A stretch of 64,000 nt of DNA from Microbacterium dauci. Lineage in GTDB: Bacteria; Actinomycetota; Actinomycetes; Actinomycetales; Microbacteriaceae. A program made the translations under genes and the position numbers. The stretch's first letter is position 1. Every line of letters begins with the position of its first letter. Below the pieces are notes generated by a model that saw nothing but the letters and a program-made list of their open reading frames with translations, was not told the DNA's origin and made no database searches. Below are positions 24,238 through 32,059 of the stretch, one piece after another. Location: positions 186,001 to 250,000 of the forward strand of contig NZ_JASJND010000001.1 of NCBI RefSeq assembly GCF_030065535.1, given 5' to 3'.

Positions 24238-26205
24238 TCAGAAGCGACCGCCTCCCCGCCTGGAGCGGGAGCCTCCGCTGCTGCGACGTGCGCCGCCGCT
24301 GCGGGATCCCGAACTCCGTGAACCGCCGAAGCCTGAGCTCCGGGAGCGGGAGCCGCCGAAGCCGCCACCGAACCCGCCGCCGCTGTTCAGCAGCGAACCG
24401 AGGACGATGCCGCCCAGCATGCCGCCGATGTCCCCTCCGCCGCCACCGCTTCCGCCACCCGAGAACGCACCGACGTCGCGCTGCGCGAGGCTGATCGCCT
24501 CGGCGGCGAGGCTCGACGCCCGCTGCGCGAGCGCGAGGGACTGCTCCGGGTCGCTCTGCTGGAGCTGCGTCGCCTGCACGAGCGCGGCGCCGGCTTCGGC
24601 GAGACGAGTGCGCGCGGGGGCGCCCACGGCGCCGCGGCGCGCGGTGATGAAGTCTTCGCCCGCGGACACCTGCGCCTTCGCCTGGAGGATGGTCTGCCCG
24701 AGCACGCTGCGGGCGCGTTCGGCCCGTGCTTGTGCGTCGCGGATGCCGCCGAGCGCGGCGTCGATCGCGGTGTTGGCCCGTTCGAGGGCTGCGACGACGG
24801 TCAGCGGGTCTCGCGCCGTGCCGGTGAGCGCGGCCCGTGCGGTCTCGACCTGCTGACGAGTGGATGCCACGATCGGCGCGATGCGTCCGTCGGGGTCGGG
24901 TGTGGCTGCGGCCGCCGCGAGATCGGCTTCGAGGTCTGCGAGCAGCGCTGCGCCGTGCTGTTCGGCTGCGGCGAGGTCGCCGCCGAGCGTGTCGACCGCG
25001 ACCTCGAGGGTGCGTGCCTGGTCGACGGCCTGCTCGGCCGCACGGATGGAGACAGCCGCAGCGGCGCCGTCGTTCGACGTGAGTGCCTGCTGCGCGGCGG
25101 CGAGCTGGGTCGCAGCGAAGTCGAGGCGGTCACGAGCCTGCGCCGGGTTGTCGGCGACGGTCGCGAGCGCCGAGGGCGCGTACTGCGCCGAGAGCTCGGT
25201 CACGCGCGCGGCGGCGGCATCCACCTCGGCGAGAGCCGCGGTGTGCGCGGCGGTGACGGTGGCCAGGGCGGCCGGCGCGTTCTTCGCGAGGTCTCGGAGC
25301 GAATCGAACGCTTCCGCCTTCGCATCGAGGGTGTCGTCGGCGCGTTCACACAGTGCGATGATCTCGCCGAGCCAGGCCCGCTGTTGCTCGGGACCGTCGG
25401 GGGTCCCGTCCTCGAGCCGCTGCTGGAGGGTGAACGCCGAGTCGAGCGCGGTGCGCGCGTCGGCGATGGCCTGGGCGAACTCCGCGGTCGCCTCTTCGCC
25501 GAACTCGGCGGCCGCGAACCCGAGCTCCTGCTGGCTGGCGGTGAGCGCGTCGTCGGTCTGGACGAGAGCGGATGCCGCACGTCGCTCGAGTTCTTCCAGC
25601 GGCACTTCGGTCTTCGCCGGCGCGCCACCGGAGCGACGGCGCTTTCGGACGAGCGCCCAGATGACGAGCGCACCGATCACGGCGACGACGAGGACGATGA
25701 TCCACCAGCCCGATGCACCACCGCCGTTGCGCGCGTCGGCGAGACCGTCCGCGGCGCCGATCGCAGCGCCCGCCCAATCATCGGCGCCGAGCCGCGGCTC
25801 GATGTCGTCCCGCTCGATCGCGGTGATCGCGGCCTCGGAGATCGGCCCGGAGGAATCGGCCGACAGGTAGTAGGCGCGCCCTTCGGTGGCGATGGCGAGC
25901 AGGTACTGGTCGGGTCCGAGGTTCCCTTGCTTCGCGGTCTCGTTGGCCCATTCCTCGGCGGATGCCGGTGACGTGAACTCGTCGACGTACACGACCCACA
26001 GGTCGAGGTCGGCCTCGGACGACAGCGCTTCGAGGTGATCGTTCACCCGTGCTTCGTCCGCGTCCGTGAGGACGCCGGCCTGGTCGACGACGCGATCGGC
26101 GTCGAGGGACACGGGCTCGGTGGCCGACGCGACGCTCCCGAAGGCGAGCGAGGCGAGCGAGATCAGAAGCGTCGCCGCGAGCGCGGGAAGCCGTCGAGAT
26201 CGCAT
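24238..26205 (-). CDS. TPM domain-containing membrane protein with coiled coil
   Basis: A 655-residue protein with a signal peptide (residues 1-28, cleavage near SVASA-TEP), an extracytoplasmic TPM domain (about 35-155; WVVYVDEFTSP and NLGPDQYLLAIATEGRAYYLS), one transmembrane helix (about 168-187), and a long Ala-rich helical cytoplasmic region. The tail (about 575-655) is low complexity, Gly-, Ser- and Arg-rich. TPM domains occur in membrane-protein assembly and repair factors and often next to PspA-like proteins. A GGAGGAG tract precedes the ATG. Likely cotranscribed with pspA. Confidence 0.85.
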   Translation of the reverse strand: MRSRRLPALAATLLISLASLAFGSVASATEPVSLDADRVVDQAGVLTDADEARVNDHLEALSSEADLDLWVVYVDEFTSPASAEEWANETAKQGNLGPDQYLLAIATEGRAYYLSADSSGPISEAAITAIERDDIEPRLGADDWAGAAIGAADGLADARNGGGASGWWIIVLVVAVIGALVIWALVRKRRRSGGAPAKTEVPLEELERRAASALVQTDDALTASQQELGFAAAEFGEEATAEFAQAIADARTALDSAFTLQQRLEDGTPDGPEQQRAWLGEIIALCERADDTLDAKAEAFDSLRDLAKNAPAALATVTAAHTAALAEVDAAAARVTELSAQYAPSALATVADNPAQARDRLDFAATQLAAAQQALTSNDGAAAAVSIRAAEQAVDQARTLEVAVDTLGGDLAAAEQHGAALLADLEADLAAAAATPDPDGRIAPIVASTRQQVETARAALTGTARDPLTVVAALERANTAIDAALGGIRDAQARAERARSVLGQTILQAKAQVSAGEDFITARRGAVGAPARTRLAEAGAALVQATQLQQSDPEQSLALAQRASSLAAEAISLAQRDVGAFSGGGSGGGGGDIGGMLGGIVLGSLLNSGGGFGGGFGGSRSRSSGFGGSRSSGSRSGGARRSSGGSRSRRGGGRF

Positions 26206-26319
26206 CCGTCCCTCTCCTCCGGGGCGTCGGCGGGCCGTTCCAGGAAACCGAGCGGCCCTTCCGCGAGTCTATGCCGCGTGCCGTATGCCTCGATAGCGGC
26301 ATCCGCTCGGAGCGCCTGT

Positions 26320-26362
26320 GTGTTCCCCAAGTGTTCCTTGCGTAGGCTCACGGCTTCGGAGG
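26320..26362 (+). promoter_or_regulatory. Promoter region of the DUF3097 gene with a direct repeat
   Basis: TAGGCT (26343-26348) is a candidate -10. Immediately upstream, GTGTTCC occurs twice (26320-26326 and 26331-26337), 11 bases apart and so on the same DNA face. A GGAGG (26358-26362) lies four bases before the GTG start at 26367. Confidence 0.4.
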
Positions 26363-26366
26363 TGCT

Positions 26367-27200
26367 GTGGACGATCGGTATGGGACGGACGTGCTCGCGA
26401 AGGGGTGGCGCGACGTCGGCAAGAAGCAGGTGGCGCGCGTCGCCGCCGACCGCGACCTGGTGGTCGAGGTGGCGGGCGACGACTTCGTCGGGGCTGTCGT
26501 GGGCGTGGCATCCGGTCACGTCGAACTCGAAGACCGGCACGGGCGCACCCGGCTGTTCCCGCTCGGCAAGGGCTTCCTCGTCGACGGGGCACCGGTCGAA
26601 CTCGTTGCGCCCGCCATCGCCGCGCCGACGGGCCGTGCGCGCACGGCTTCGGGATCGTTTGCGGCACCGCAGCAGCGCGCCCGCGTGGCTCGGGCGTCGC
26701 GGATCCTCGTCGAGGGCAAGCACGACGCCGAGCTCGTCGAGAAGGTGTGGGGCGACGACCTGCGCGCCGAGGGCGTCGTGGTCGAGTTTCTCCAGGGCCT
26801 TGACCTGCTCGAAGCGGTGCTCGCCGAGGAGCCGCCGACGGCGGAGCGACGCTACGGCGTGCTCGTCGACCACCTCGTCCCGGGGTCGAAGGAGACCCGC
26901 ATCGCCGAGCAGATCCTTCGCGGCCCGCACGGGCGGCACCTCAAGATCGTCGGGCACCCGCACATCGATGTCTGGCAGTGCGTGCAGCCGGCGACCCTCG
27001 GGATCCAGGCATGGCCGAACGTGCCGCGCGGCGTGGACTGGAAAACGGGTGTGAGTCGCGCGCTCGGCTGGCCCGCCGACGACCACGTCGACATCGCCCG
27101 CAACTGGCAGCGGATCCTCGCCTCGGTGAAGACCTACCGCGACCTCGACCCCGCACTCCTCGGCCGCGTCGAGGAGCTCATCGATTTCGTGACCTCGTGA
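26367..27200 (+). CDS. DUF3097 domain-containing protein
   Basis: A 277-residue actinobacterial protein of unknown function. It starts with DRYGTDVLAKGWRDVGKK, the family signature, and has a C-terminal half resembling a Toprim fold: SRILVEGKHDAELVEKVWGDDL with the conserved Glu, then YGVLVDHLVPGSKE with an Asp, and VGHPHIDVWQCVQP. A nucleic-acid role is plausible from the Toprim-like features but unproven. It is preceded by a leadered promoter, unlike its neighbours, and followed by trmB with a separate leaderless promoter. Confidence 0.85.
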   Translation: MDDRYGTDVLAKGWRDVGKKQVARVAADRDLVVEVAGDDFVGAVVGVASGHVELEDRHGRTRLFPLGKGFLVDGAPVELVAPAIAAPTGRARTASGSFAAPQQRARVARASRILVEGKHDAELVEKVWGDDLRAEGVVVEFLQGLDLLEAVLAEEPPTAERRYGVLVDHLVPGSKETRIAEQILRGPHGRHLKIVGHPHIDVWQCVQPATLGIQAWPNVPRGVDWKTGVSRALGWPADDHVDIARNWQRILASVKTYRDLDPALLGRVEELIDFVTS

Positions 27201-27247
27201 CCGGCCGCAGAAGGGGCCCCGCGCCCGATGCGCACCCGGCCGCCGGA

Positions 27248-27262
27248 TACCCTGGAGGCGTG
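27248..27262 (+). promoter_or_regulatory. Leaderless promoter of trmB
   Basis: TACCCT (27248-27253) lies six bases before the GTG at 27260. The spacer GGAGGC could be mistaken for a ribosome site but abuts the start codon. Confidence 0.5.
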
Positions 27263-28000
27263 TCTGACGCTCCCGATGCTCCGCCGCGCTACCGCGACAA
27301 GCCGGTCTCATTCGTGCGCCGCAGCGGTCGGATGAGCGACGGGCAAGAACGTGCCTGGACCGACCTCGGTCCGCGCTACGTCATCCCCGTCGAACGGGAT
27401 GCCGCTGCCACGAGCATCCTCCCCGGGTCGCACATCGAGCCCGGCGACGTCTTCGGTCGCACCGCACCACTCGTCGTCGAGATCGGCTCCGGCCAGGGGC
27501 ACGCGATCGTCCACGCCGCTTCGTCGACCCCCGACACCGACTTCATCGCCGTCGAGGTCTTCCGCGCCGGCCTCGCGCGCACCATGCTCGATGCCGATCG
27601 TGCCGGCGCGCGGAACCTCCGCCTTGTCGAGGCGAACGCGCCCGAAGTGCTCGAGCACCTGCTGCCCGCGGCATCCGTCGACGAGGTCTGGATCTTCTTC
27701 CCCGACCCGTGGCACAAGGCCAAGCACAACAAGCGCCGCCTCGTCGCGCCGACGTTCCCGCCGATCGTCGCCCGCGCGCTCCGGGGCGGCGGCGTGCTGC
27801 GGCTCGCGACCGACTGGGAGGACTACGCGCTCCAGATGCGTGAAGTCATGGCGGATGCCGCCGACTTCGAGCCCGTGTTCGAGGGAGAGTGGGCGCCGAG
27901 GTTCGACGGCCGCACGATGACCGCCTTCGAGCGGAAGGGCATCGCGAAGGGCCGCGACATCCGCGACCTCACCTACCGACGCCGACCCCGGGACGCCTAA
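27260..28000 (+). CDS. trmB: tRNA (guanine-N7-)-methyltransferase
   Basis: A 246-residue SAM-dependent enzyme that makes m7G46 in tRNA variable loops. The SAM site is VVEIGSGQGHAIVHAA, the DFIAVEVFRAG strand follows, and the family-specific FFPDPWHKAKHNKRRLV catalytic loop and the C-terminal MTAFERKG are present. The open frame extends about 280 bases upstream, but the GTG at 27260 is fixed by the TACCCT hexamer and by the conserved RSFVRRSGRMS-like N-terminus (here VSFVRRSGRMSDGQ). The next gene starts two bases after the stop. Confidence 0.93.
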   Translation: MSDAPDAPPRYRDKPVSFVRRSGRMSDGQERAWTDLGPRYVIPVERDAAATSILPGSHIEPGDVFGRTAPLVVEIGSGQGHAIVHAASSTPDTDFIAVEVFRAGLARTMLDADRAGARNLRLVEANAPEVLEHLLPAASVDEVWIFFPDPWHKAKHNKRRLVAPTFPPIVARALRGGGVLRLATDWEDYALQMREVMADAADFEPVFEGEWAPRFDGRTMTAFERKGIAKGRDIRDLTYRRRPRDA

Positions 28001-28002
28001 GC

Positions 28003-28905
28003 GTGCGCGGCGCGGCGACCGAACGACCGATCCTCGCGATCGGCATGGTGCCCGCGCTGCTCGTGTGCCTCGCGGCTCCCGCGTTCTTCGTCCTGCTGCA
28101 GCCGTGGCTCGGCTGGCTGCTGCTCGCGGCAGGTCTCGTGCTGGCGGTGTTCGTGGACCGTCGGCGGCCGGCGGGCGAGGTCGTCGCCGTGGGCGCGCGT
28201 CTGGGGACTGCGGCATCCGTGGGGGTGGCCCGTCGGCCGAGCCTGACCCGCGACCTGTCGCTGATCGCGATCGGGCTGCTCATCGTCAGCGCGGTGCCAC
28301 TGAAGGCCGAGCTCGATAACGCCGCTATGGTGCGCTTCACCCTCGCCCTCGGCGGGGCAGTGCTGGTGCCGTATCTCGTGTCGCGGTTCGTCTACCGTGA
28401 TCACGCCATCCGCTTCCCGTGGCGGGGTGGCGGGCGCTGGAAGGCCTGGCAGTGGACGTGGCTGGGGGCGGTGCTCGTCCTCGGTTGGCTGATCCTGCCG
28501 TTCTACTTCATCACCTCGGGCGTGTACGAGAACTGGCCCGTCGTCGACACACCCGACCTCATCGCGCGCCTCTTCGTCGGCGTGGGCGCGGTCGGCATCT
28601 GGGACGAGTTGTTCTTCATCTGTACCTGCTTCGCGCTGCTGCGCCGGCACTTCGCGGATGCCACGTCGAACGTGCTCCAGGCGATCGTGTTCGTGTCGTT
28701 CCTGTGGGAGCTCGGCTATCGGGCCTGGGGGCCGGTGCTTACGATCCCGTTCGCACTGCTGCAGGCGGTCATCTTCCTCCGCACGCGCTCGCTCGCGTAC
28801 GTCGTGACCGTGCACCTGCTGTTCGACGCCGTCGTCTTCGGGGTGCTCGTACACGCCCACAACCCGGGTCTCGTCGACTGGCTGTTCCTCGTCCCCGCGC
28901 CCTGA
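28003..28905 (+). CDS. Degenerate CPBP-like intramembrane protease family protein
   Basis: A 300-residue membrane protein with about seven hydrophobic segments. Its C-terminal half has the layout of CPBP (Abi/Rce1-type) proteases: a WDELFFICTCFALLRRHF segment where motif 1 (EExxxR) is expected, and HLLFDAVVFG as the third motif (HxxxD). Motif 1 is altered (Asp for the first Glu, no Arg at the usual place) and the FxxxH motif is not evident, so proteolysis is doubtful. The GTG start lies two bases after the trmB stop, so it is cotranscribed with trmB. Confidence 0.65.
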   Translation: MRGAATERPILAIGMVPALLVCLAAPAFFVLLQPWLGWLLLAAGLVLAVFVDRRRPAGEVVAVGARLGTAASVGVARRPSLTRDLSLIAIGLLIVSAVPLKAELDNAAMVRFTLALGGAVLVPYLVSRFVYRDHAIRFPWRGGGRWKAWQWTWLGAVLVLGWLILPFYFITSGVYENWPVVDTPDLIARLFVGVGAVGIWDELFFICTCFALLRRHFADATSNVLQAIVFVSFLWELGYRAWGPVLTIPFALLQAVIFLRTRSLAYVVTVHLLFDAVVFGVLVHAHNPGLVDWLFLVPAP

Positions 28906-28912
28906 CGATCGG

Positions 28913-29083
28913 TCAGATGAGCGCGAGGAGTGCGGGGCCGAAGACGACGAGCGCCGCGACCGGGACGACGAGCGCGCCGATCGCGACGACGCCGATGACG
29001 GCGATGTTGCCGAGGATCGAGAGCACCGCCGCGGCGGATGCGGAGGTACGGGAGGGATGCCGGGGGAGCGACGCGGTTGCCAT
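28913..29083 (-). CDS. Small hydrophobic membrane protein, 56 residues
   Basis: An ORF too short for usual thresholds. The translation starts MATASLPRHPSRTSAS, a polar head, followed by a nearly uninterrupted hydrophobic stretch (residues 17-56) that could form two short helices, ending ALLALI. Support for expression: TAGCGT lies exactly six bases before the ATG, matching the leaderless pattern of verified genes here, and the ORF fills the gap between two annotated genes without overlap. It converges on the CPBP-like gene with 7 bases between stops. Function unknown. Confidence 0.6.
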   Translation of the reverse strand: MATASLPRHPSRTSASAAAVLSILGNIAVIGVVAIGALVVPVAALVVFGPALLALI

Positions 29084-29095
29084 GCTTCGACGCTA
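29081..29095 (-). promoter_or_regulatory. Leaderless promoter of the 56-residue membrane protein
   Basis: On the minus strand TAGCGT (29090-29095), then six bases, then the ATG at 29083. Confidence 0.5.
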
Positions 29096-29214
29096 CGAAG
29101 CGCGGCATCCTCACCGCGTCCGCCGCCAGACGCATCCGCATCATCCTCCGGGATGATCTGCACCGGATCTGCACAGGCGGCGTGGCTATCGTGGGGAGCG
29201 GATCCCGACCGGAT

Positions 29215-29262
29215 CCCCGGACGACGGTTCAGTACCCGGTGAGCGACAAGACTGGCCAGGAG
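29215..29262 (+). ncRNA. Guanidine-III riboswitch (mini ykkC-III)
   Basis: The leader of the SMR exporter contains CCGGACGACGG (29217-29227), AGTACCCGGT (29231-29240) and CGACAAGAC (29244-29252) in order, which are the conserved blocks of the ykkC-III guanidine aptamer. The pseudoknot pairs CAGT (29230-29233) with ACTG (29251-29254); these differ from the usual G/C-rich arms in a compensatory way. The ribosome site AGGAG (29258-29262) lies directly after the aptamer, so control of translation initiation by guanidine is expected. Confidence 0.85.
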
Positions 29263-29269
29263 CACAGTC

Positions 29270-29596
29270 ATGTTGTCGTGGATCGTTCTCGTCGTCTCCG
29301 GTGTCCTCGAAGCCGTGTGGGCGACCGCCCTCGGTAAGTCCGAGGGGTTCACCAAGCTGTGGCCGACCGTCGTGTTCGGCGCCGCACTCGCCCTGAGCAT
29401 GGGCGGCCTCGCCTTCGCGCTGCGCGAGATCCCGACGGGGACCGGCTACGCGGTGTGGGTCGGCATCGGCGCAGCCCTGACCGTCACCTACGCGATGATC
29501 ACCGGCGCCGAATCCGTGTCGCTGCTGAAGGTCGTGCTGCTGCTCGGCCTCGTCGCCTGCATCGTCGGGCTCAAGCTCGTCGGCGGCGAGCACTGA
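29270..29596 (+). CDS. SMR family guanidinium exporter (Gdx/SugE type)
   Basis: A 108-residue, four-helix small multidrug resistance family protein. Glu14 in VLEAVWATALGKSEGF is the conserved proton/substrate residue, and the KSEGFT segment after helix 1 is typical of the SugE/Gdx group rather than EmrE. The guanidine-III riboswitch just upstream gives strong independent support for guanidinium export in antiport with protons. It functions as an antiparallel homodimer in the family; only one copy is encoded here. AGGAG sits seven bases before the ATG. A bidirectional terminator follows. Confidence 0.92.
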   Translation: MLSWIVLVVSGVLEAVWATALGKSEGFTKLWPTVVFGAALALSMGGLAFALREIPTGTGYAVWVGIGAALTVTYAMITGAESVSLLKVVLLLGLVACIVGLKLVGGEH

Positions 29597-29601
29597 CGAC
29601 G

Positions 29602-29635
29602 ACGGCCCGGATCTCGAGTGAGATCCGGGCCGTTT
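29602..29635. terminator. Bidirectional terminator between gdx and tRNA-Arg
   Basis: A perfect 13-base-pair stem (29603-29615 with 29620-29632), extended by an A-T pair, with a four-base loop and a short T run on the plus strand. It serves the exporter on + and the tRNA on -. Confidence 0.8.
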
Positions 29636-29644
29636 CGTACGCCG

Positions 29645-29717
29645 TGCCCCCGGAGGGATTCGAACCCCCGACTTCTGGTACCGGAAACCAACGCTCTATC
29701 CCCTGAGCTACGGAGGC
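29645..29717 (-). tRNA. tRNA-Arg (anticodon CCG)
   Basis: A complete 73-base cloverleaf on the minus strand. The acceptor arms pair seven for seven (one G-U), the D arm is GCTC/GAGC, the anticodon stem encloses the loop TTCCGGT with CCG at 29682-29684, and the T loop is TTCGAAT. The discriminator is A and CCA is not encoded. It reads CGG codons, which are common in this genome. The argS gene lies about 4.5 kb further on, not in the same unit. Confidence 0.96.
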
Positions 29718-29787
29718 GTACCGATCGAGACTATCACCGTGCTCGCCGCGCCCCGGCATCCGCCGACCCTCCAGCGCCGAACTCGCC

Positions 29788-29802
29788 TAGCCTGGAGTGA
29801 TG
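29788..29802 (+). promoter_or_regulatory. Leaderless promoter of the Nudix gene
   Basis: TAGCCT (29788-29793), six bases, then the ATG at 29800. This decides the ATG over the adjacent in-frame GTG at 29797. Confidence 0.55.
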
Positions 29803-30516
29803 ACCGTCGAGGCGCAGGAACTCGGTGCGCGGGCCCAGCTCGCCGCGCTCCCCGGCGCAGCGGCGGACGATCCGATCCTCGCCTTCGCCCAGCGGATGCC
29901 ACGCGCCGCGACCGCGCGATCGGCGGCGGTGCTCATGCTGTTCGGCGTCCTCGACGACCGCCCCGGCGGACGCGACGCGCAGGCGGCTGCGGTGTCGCGC
30001 GACCTCGATGTGCTCTTGCTCTCGCGGGCGGAGACCCTGCGTGCGCACCCCGGTCAAGTCGCCTTCCCGGGCGGGCGCGTCGACCCCGATGACGCCGATG
30101 TGGTGGCCGCCGCGCTCCGGGAAGGCGAGGAGGAGACGGGGCTCGACCCGAGCGGCGTCGAGGTGCTCGGCACCCTCCCGGCGATCCCGCTCGAGCACTC
30201 CGGGCATCTCGTCACCCCGGTCCTCGCGTGGTGGCGGCATCCGTCCCCGGTCGCCGTCGTAGACGAAGCGGAGTCCGCTGACGTGTTCCGCGCACCCGTC
30301 GCCGATCTGCTCGATCCCGCAAACCGCGGTGTCACCGTCCTGCGGCGGGACGCACAGACCTTCCGGGGCCCGGCGTTCCTGCTCCCGACGGCTCGTGGCG
30401 AGCGACTCGTCTGGGGCTTCACCGCGATGATCCTCGACGGCCTGTTCACCCGCCTCGGCTGGACCGAGTCGTGGGACGAACGACGCGAGATCCCGCTCGC
30501 GCCCCCGCCTCGATGA
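29800..30516 (+). CDS. CoA pyrophosphatase-like Nudix hydrolase
   Basis: A 238-residue Nudix enzyme. HPGQVAFPGGRVDPDD followed by AALREGEEETGL gives the CoA-specific extension (the UPF0035-type motif before the Nudix box) and the catalytic REGEEETGL. Such enzymes cleave CoA or acyl-CoA to 3',5'-ADP and phosphopantetheine and are thought to control CoA pools. The conserved early RxSAVLMLF strand is RSAAVLMLFG. The gene ends 25 bases before a ribosome site for the next gene, which is likely cotranscribed. Confidence 0.85.
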   Translation: MTVEAQELGARAQLAALPGAAADDPILAFAQRMPRAATARSAAVLMLFGVLDDRPGGRDAQAAAVSRDLDVLLLSRAETLRAHPGQVAFPGGRVDPDDADVVAAALREGEEETGLDPSGVEVLGTLPAIPLEHSGHLVTPVLAWWRHPSPVAVVDEAESADVFRAPVADLLDPANRGVTVLRRDAQTFRGPAFLLPTARGERLVWGFTAMILDGLFTRLGWTESWDERREIPLAPPPR

Positions 30517-30541
30517 CGAACCCTGACGAAAGGAATCCCCA

Positions 30542-31186
30542 ATGGCACACGTTCTCCTGATCGGCGGACACGGCAAGGTCGCACTGCTGGCCGAGCCGCT
30601 CCTTGTGGCATCCGGTCACGAGGTCACCGCCGTGATCCGCAATCCTTCGCACGAAGCCGAGGTCGCCGCGACCGGCGCCACGCCACTCGTCGCGGACATC
30701 GAGGCGTTGGACACCGCACAGTTCACGCAGTTGATGGATGGCGCGGATGTCGTGATCTGGTCGGCGGGTGCCGGCGGGGGAGACCCGCGCCGGACGTACG
30801 CCGTCGACCGTGACGCCGCGATCCGATCGATGGATGCCGCGCTCGCGGCCGGCGCGCGCCGGTACGTGATGGTGTCGTACTTCGGCGCCGGACCCGACCA
30901 CGGTGTCGACCCCGATAACTCGTTCTTCGCCTACGCCGAGGCGAAGGCAGCCGCCGATGTGCACCTCGCGGCGTCGGCGCTCGAGTGGACGATCCTCGCA
31001 CCGTCCGCGTTGACCCTGGACGCGCCGACGGGTCGCATCGACACCGCAGCGGAGACCTCGGGGTCGGTGTCGCGCGCCGACGTGGCAGCCGTGGTCGCGG
31101 CATCCGTCGACGACGACTCGACCATCGGGCGGACGATTAGCTTCAACAGCGGTGACGTCCCGATCGCGGAGGCGATCCGCGCCTGA
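30542..31186 (+). CDS. NAD(P)-binding atypical SDR-family protein
   Basis: A 214-residue Rossmann protein. The glycine motif is LIGGHGKVALL (variant GxxGxxx), the second strand leads to VIRNPSH (an Arg suggesting NADP), and VMVSYFGAG followed by YAEAKAAAD is the atypical YxxxK region. It belongs to the NAD(P)H-binding group of isomerase or NmrA-like sensors. The catalytic status and ligand are unknown. AAAGGA lies six bases before the ATG. Confidence 0.75.
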   Translation: MAHVLLIGGHGKVALLAEPLLVASGHEVTAVIRNPSHEAEVAATGATPLVADIEALDTAQFTQLMDGADVVIWSAGAGGGDPRRTYAVDRDAAIRSMDAALAAGARRYVMVSYFGAGPDHGVDPDNSFFAYAEAKAAADVHLAASALEWTILAPSALTLDAPTGRIDTAAETSGSVSRADVAAVVAASVDDDSTIGRTISFNSGDVPIAEAIRA

Positions 31187-31203
31187 GTGTCAGCGCGGCG
31201 CGG

Positions 31204-31989
31204 TCACGGCGCGACGGGCTCGAGCGGTGCCTCGGTGCCCGCGTCGGTGGTCGCGCTGCGATCGCGCAACGCCTCGGCGAGCTTCTCGGCGAGGTAGGTG
31301 TGCCCGGCGTCGGACGGGTGCTTGTTGCCGACCCCGGTGTCGATGTAGTCGAGATAGTTCGACGGCGTGATCCACTGCTCGGTGAGCGGCGAGATGTACC
31401 ACCAGCCGCGCTCGGCGGCCTCGGCCTCGAGGTCGCCGTCGATGCGCGCGGTCCCCTCGTCGACCGGGAACTGGTGCGGCGTCGGCCCGAAGATCACGAT
31501 CTGCGCGTTCGGGTAGGTCCGCTCGAACCGGTCCCACACTTCCGCGACACGCTCGCGGTACCCGCGGGCACCCTGCAGGCGGTCGTTGATCGAGCCCTGG
31601 ATGATGACGAGGTCGTAGTCCTCGGCGGGATCGAGCCAGCTCGCACGTGTGCCGAACTCGGGGCCGTCGATGCCCGGCTTCATGTACCCCGATCCGCGGA
31701 CGCCGTCGACGGTCACATTCCACCCGGTGAGGTCGCCGAGCTGATACGCGTACCCGTCGGTGGGTCGAGTTGCGGCCGACCCGTACGTCCACGAGTCGCC
31801 GAACACGAGCACGTCGGCGTCCGCCGGCACAGAGAGCGCTTCGGTGCTGATGCCGGATGCGCCGACGGCCGCCGAGTCGATCGCCGAGGGTCGATTCCAC
31901 GGCTGCCATGCCGACAGCGCGACGACCGCGGCGACCCCGGCCGCGATGGCGCCGAGGCCCCACGTGCGCGCGCGTCGTTCGGAAGTCAT
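31204..31989 (-). CDS. SGNH/GDSL-type hydrolase, membrane-anchored
   Basis: A 261-residue protein with an N-terminal hydrophobic helix (about residues 9-27), so it is secreted or anchored outside. SGNH blocks are visible: FGDSWTYG (nucleophile Ser), a GSGYM glycine region, QGSINDRLQG (Asn), and HPSDAGHTYLAEKL (Asp-His pair). The conserved GDSL is GDSW here. Such hydrolases act on acyl esters of lipids or polysaccharides. The ATG at 31989 is six bases after TACCCT on the minus strand, and the gene is divergent from a transglutaminase gene. Confidence 0.8.
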   Translation of the reverse strand: MTSERRARTWGLGAIAAGVAAVVALSAWQPWNRPSAIDSAAVGASGISTEALSVPADADVLVFGDSWTYGSAATRPTDGYAYQLGDLTGWNVTVDGVRGSGYMKPGIDGPEFGTRASWLDPAEDYDLVIIQGSINDRLQGARGYRERVAEVWDRFERTYPNAQIVIFGPTPHQFPVDEGTARIDGDLEAEAAERGWWYISPLTEQWITPSNYLDYIDTGVGNKHPSDAGHTYLAEKLAEALRDRSATTDAGTEAPLEPVAP

Positions 31990-32059
31990 GCGAAGAGGGT
32001 AAGCGATTCCGGATGACACCGGCGCCATGGGTTCCCACGCGTGCGAGGATTGCTCGGTG
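31987..32059. promoter_or_regulatory. Divergent pair of leaderless promoters
   Basis: On the minus strand TACCCT (31996-32001) is six bases before the ATG at 31989. On the plus strand GAGGAT (32045-32050) is six bases before the GTG at 32057. Confidence 0.5.

Noticed and set aside
24238..24480. Possible CRISPR-like or repeat array in the Gly/Ser/Arg-rich region
   Set aside because: The repetitive look comes from codons for the low-complexity tail of the TPM-domain protein; there are no regular spacers.
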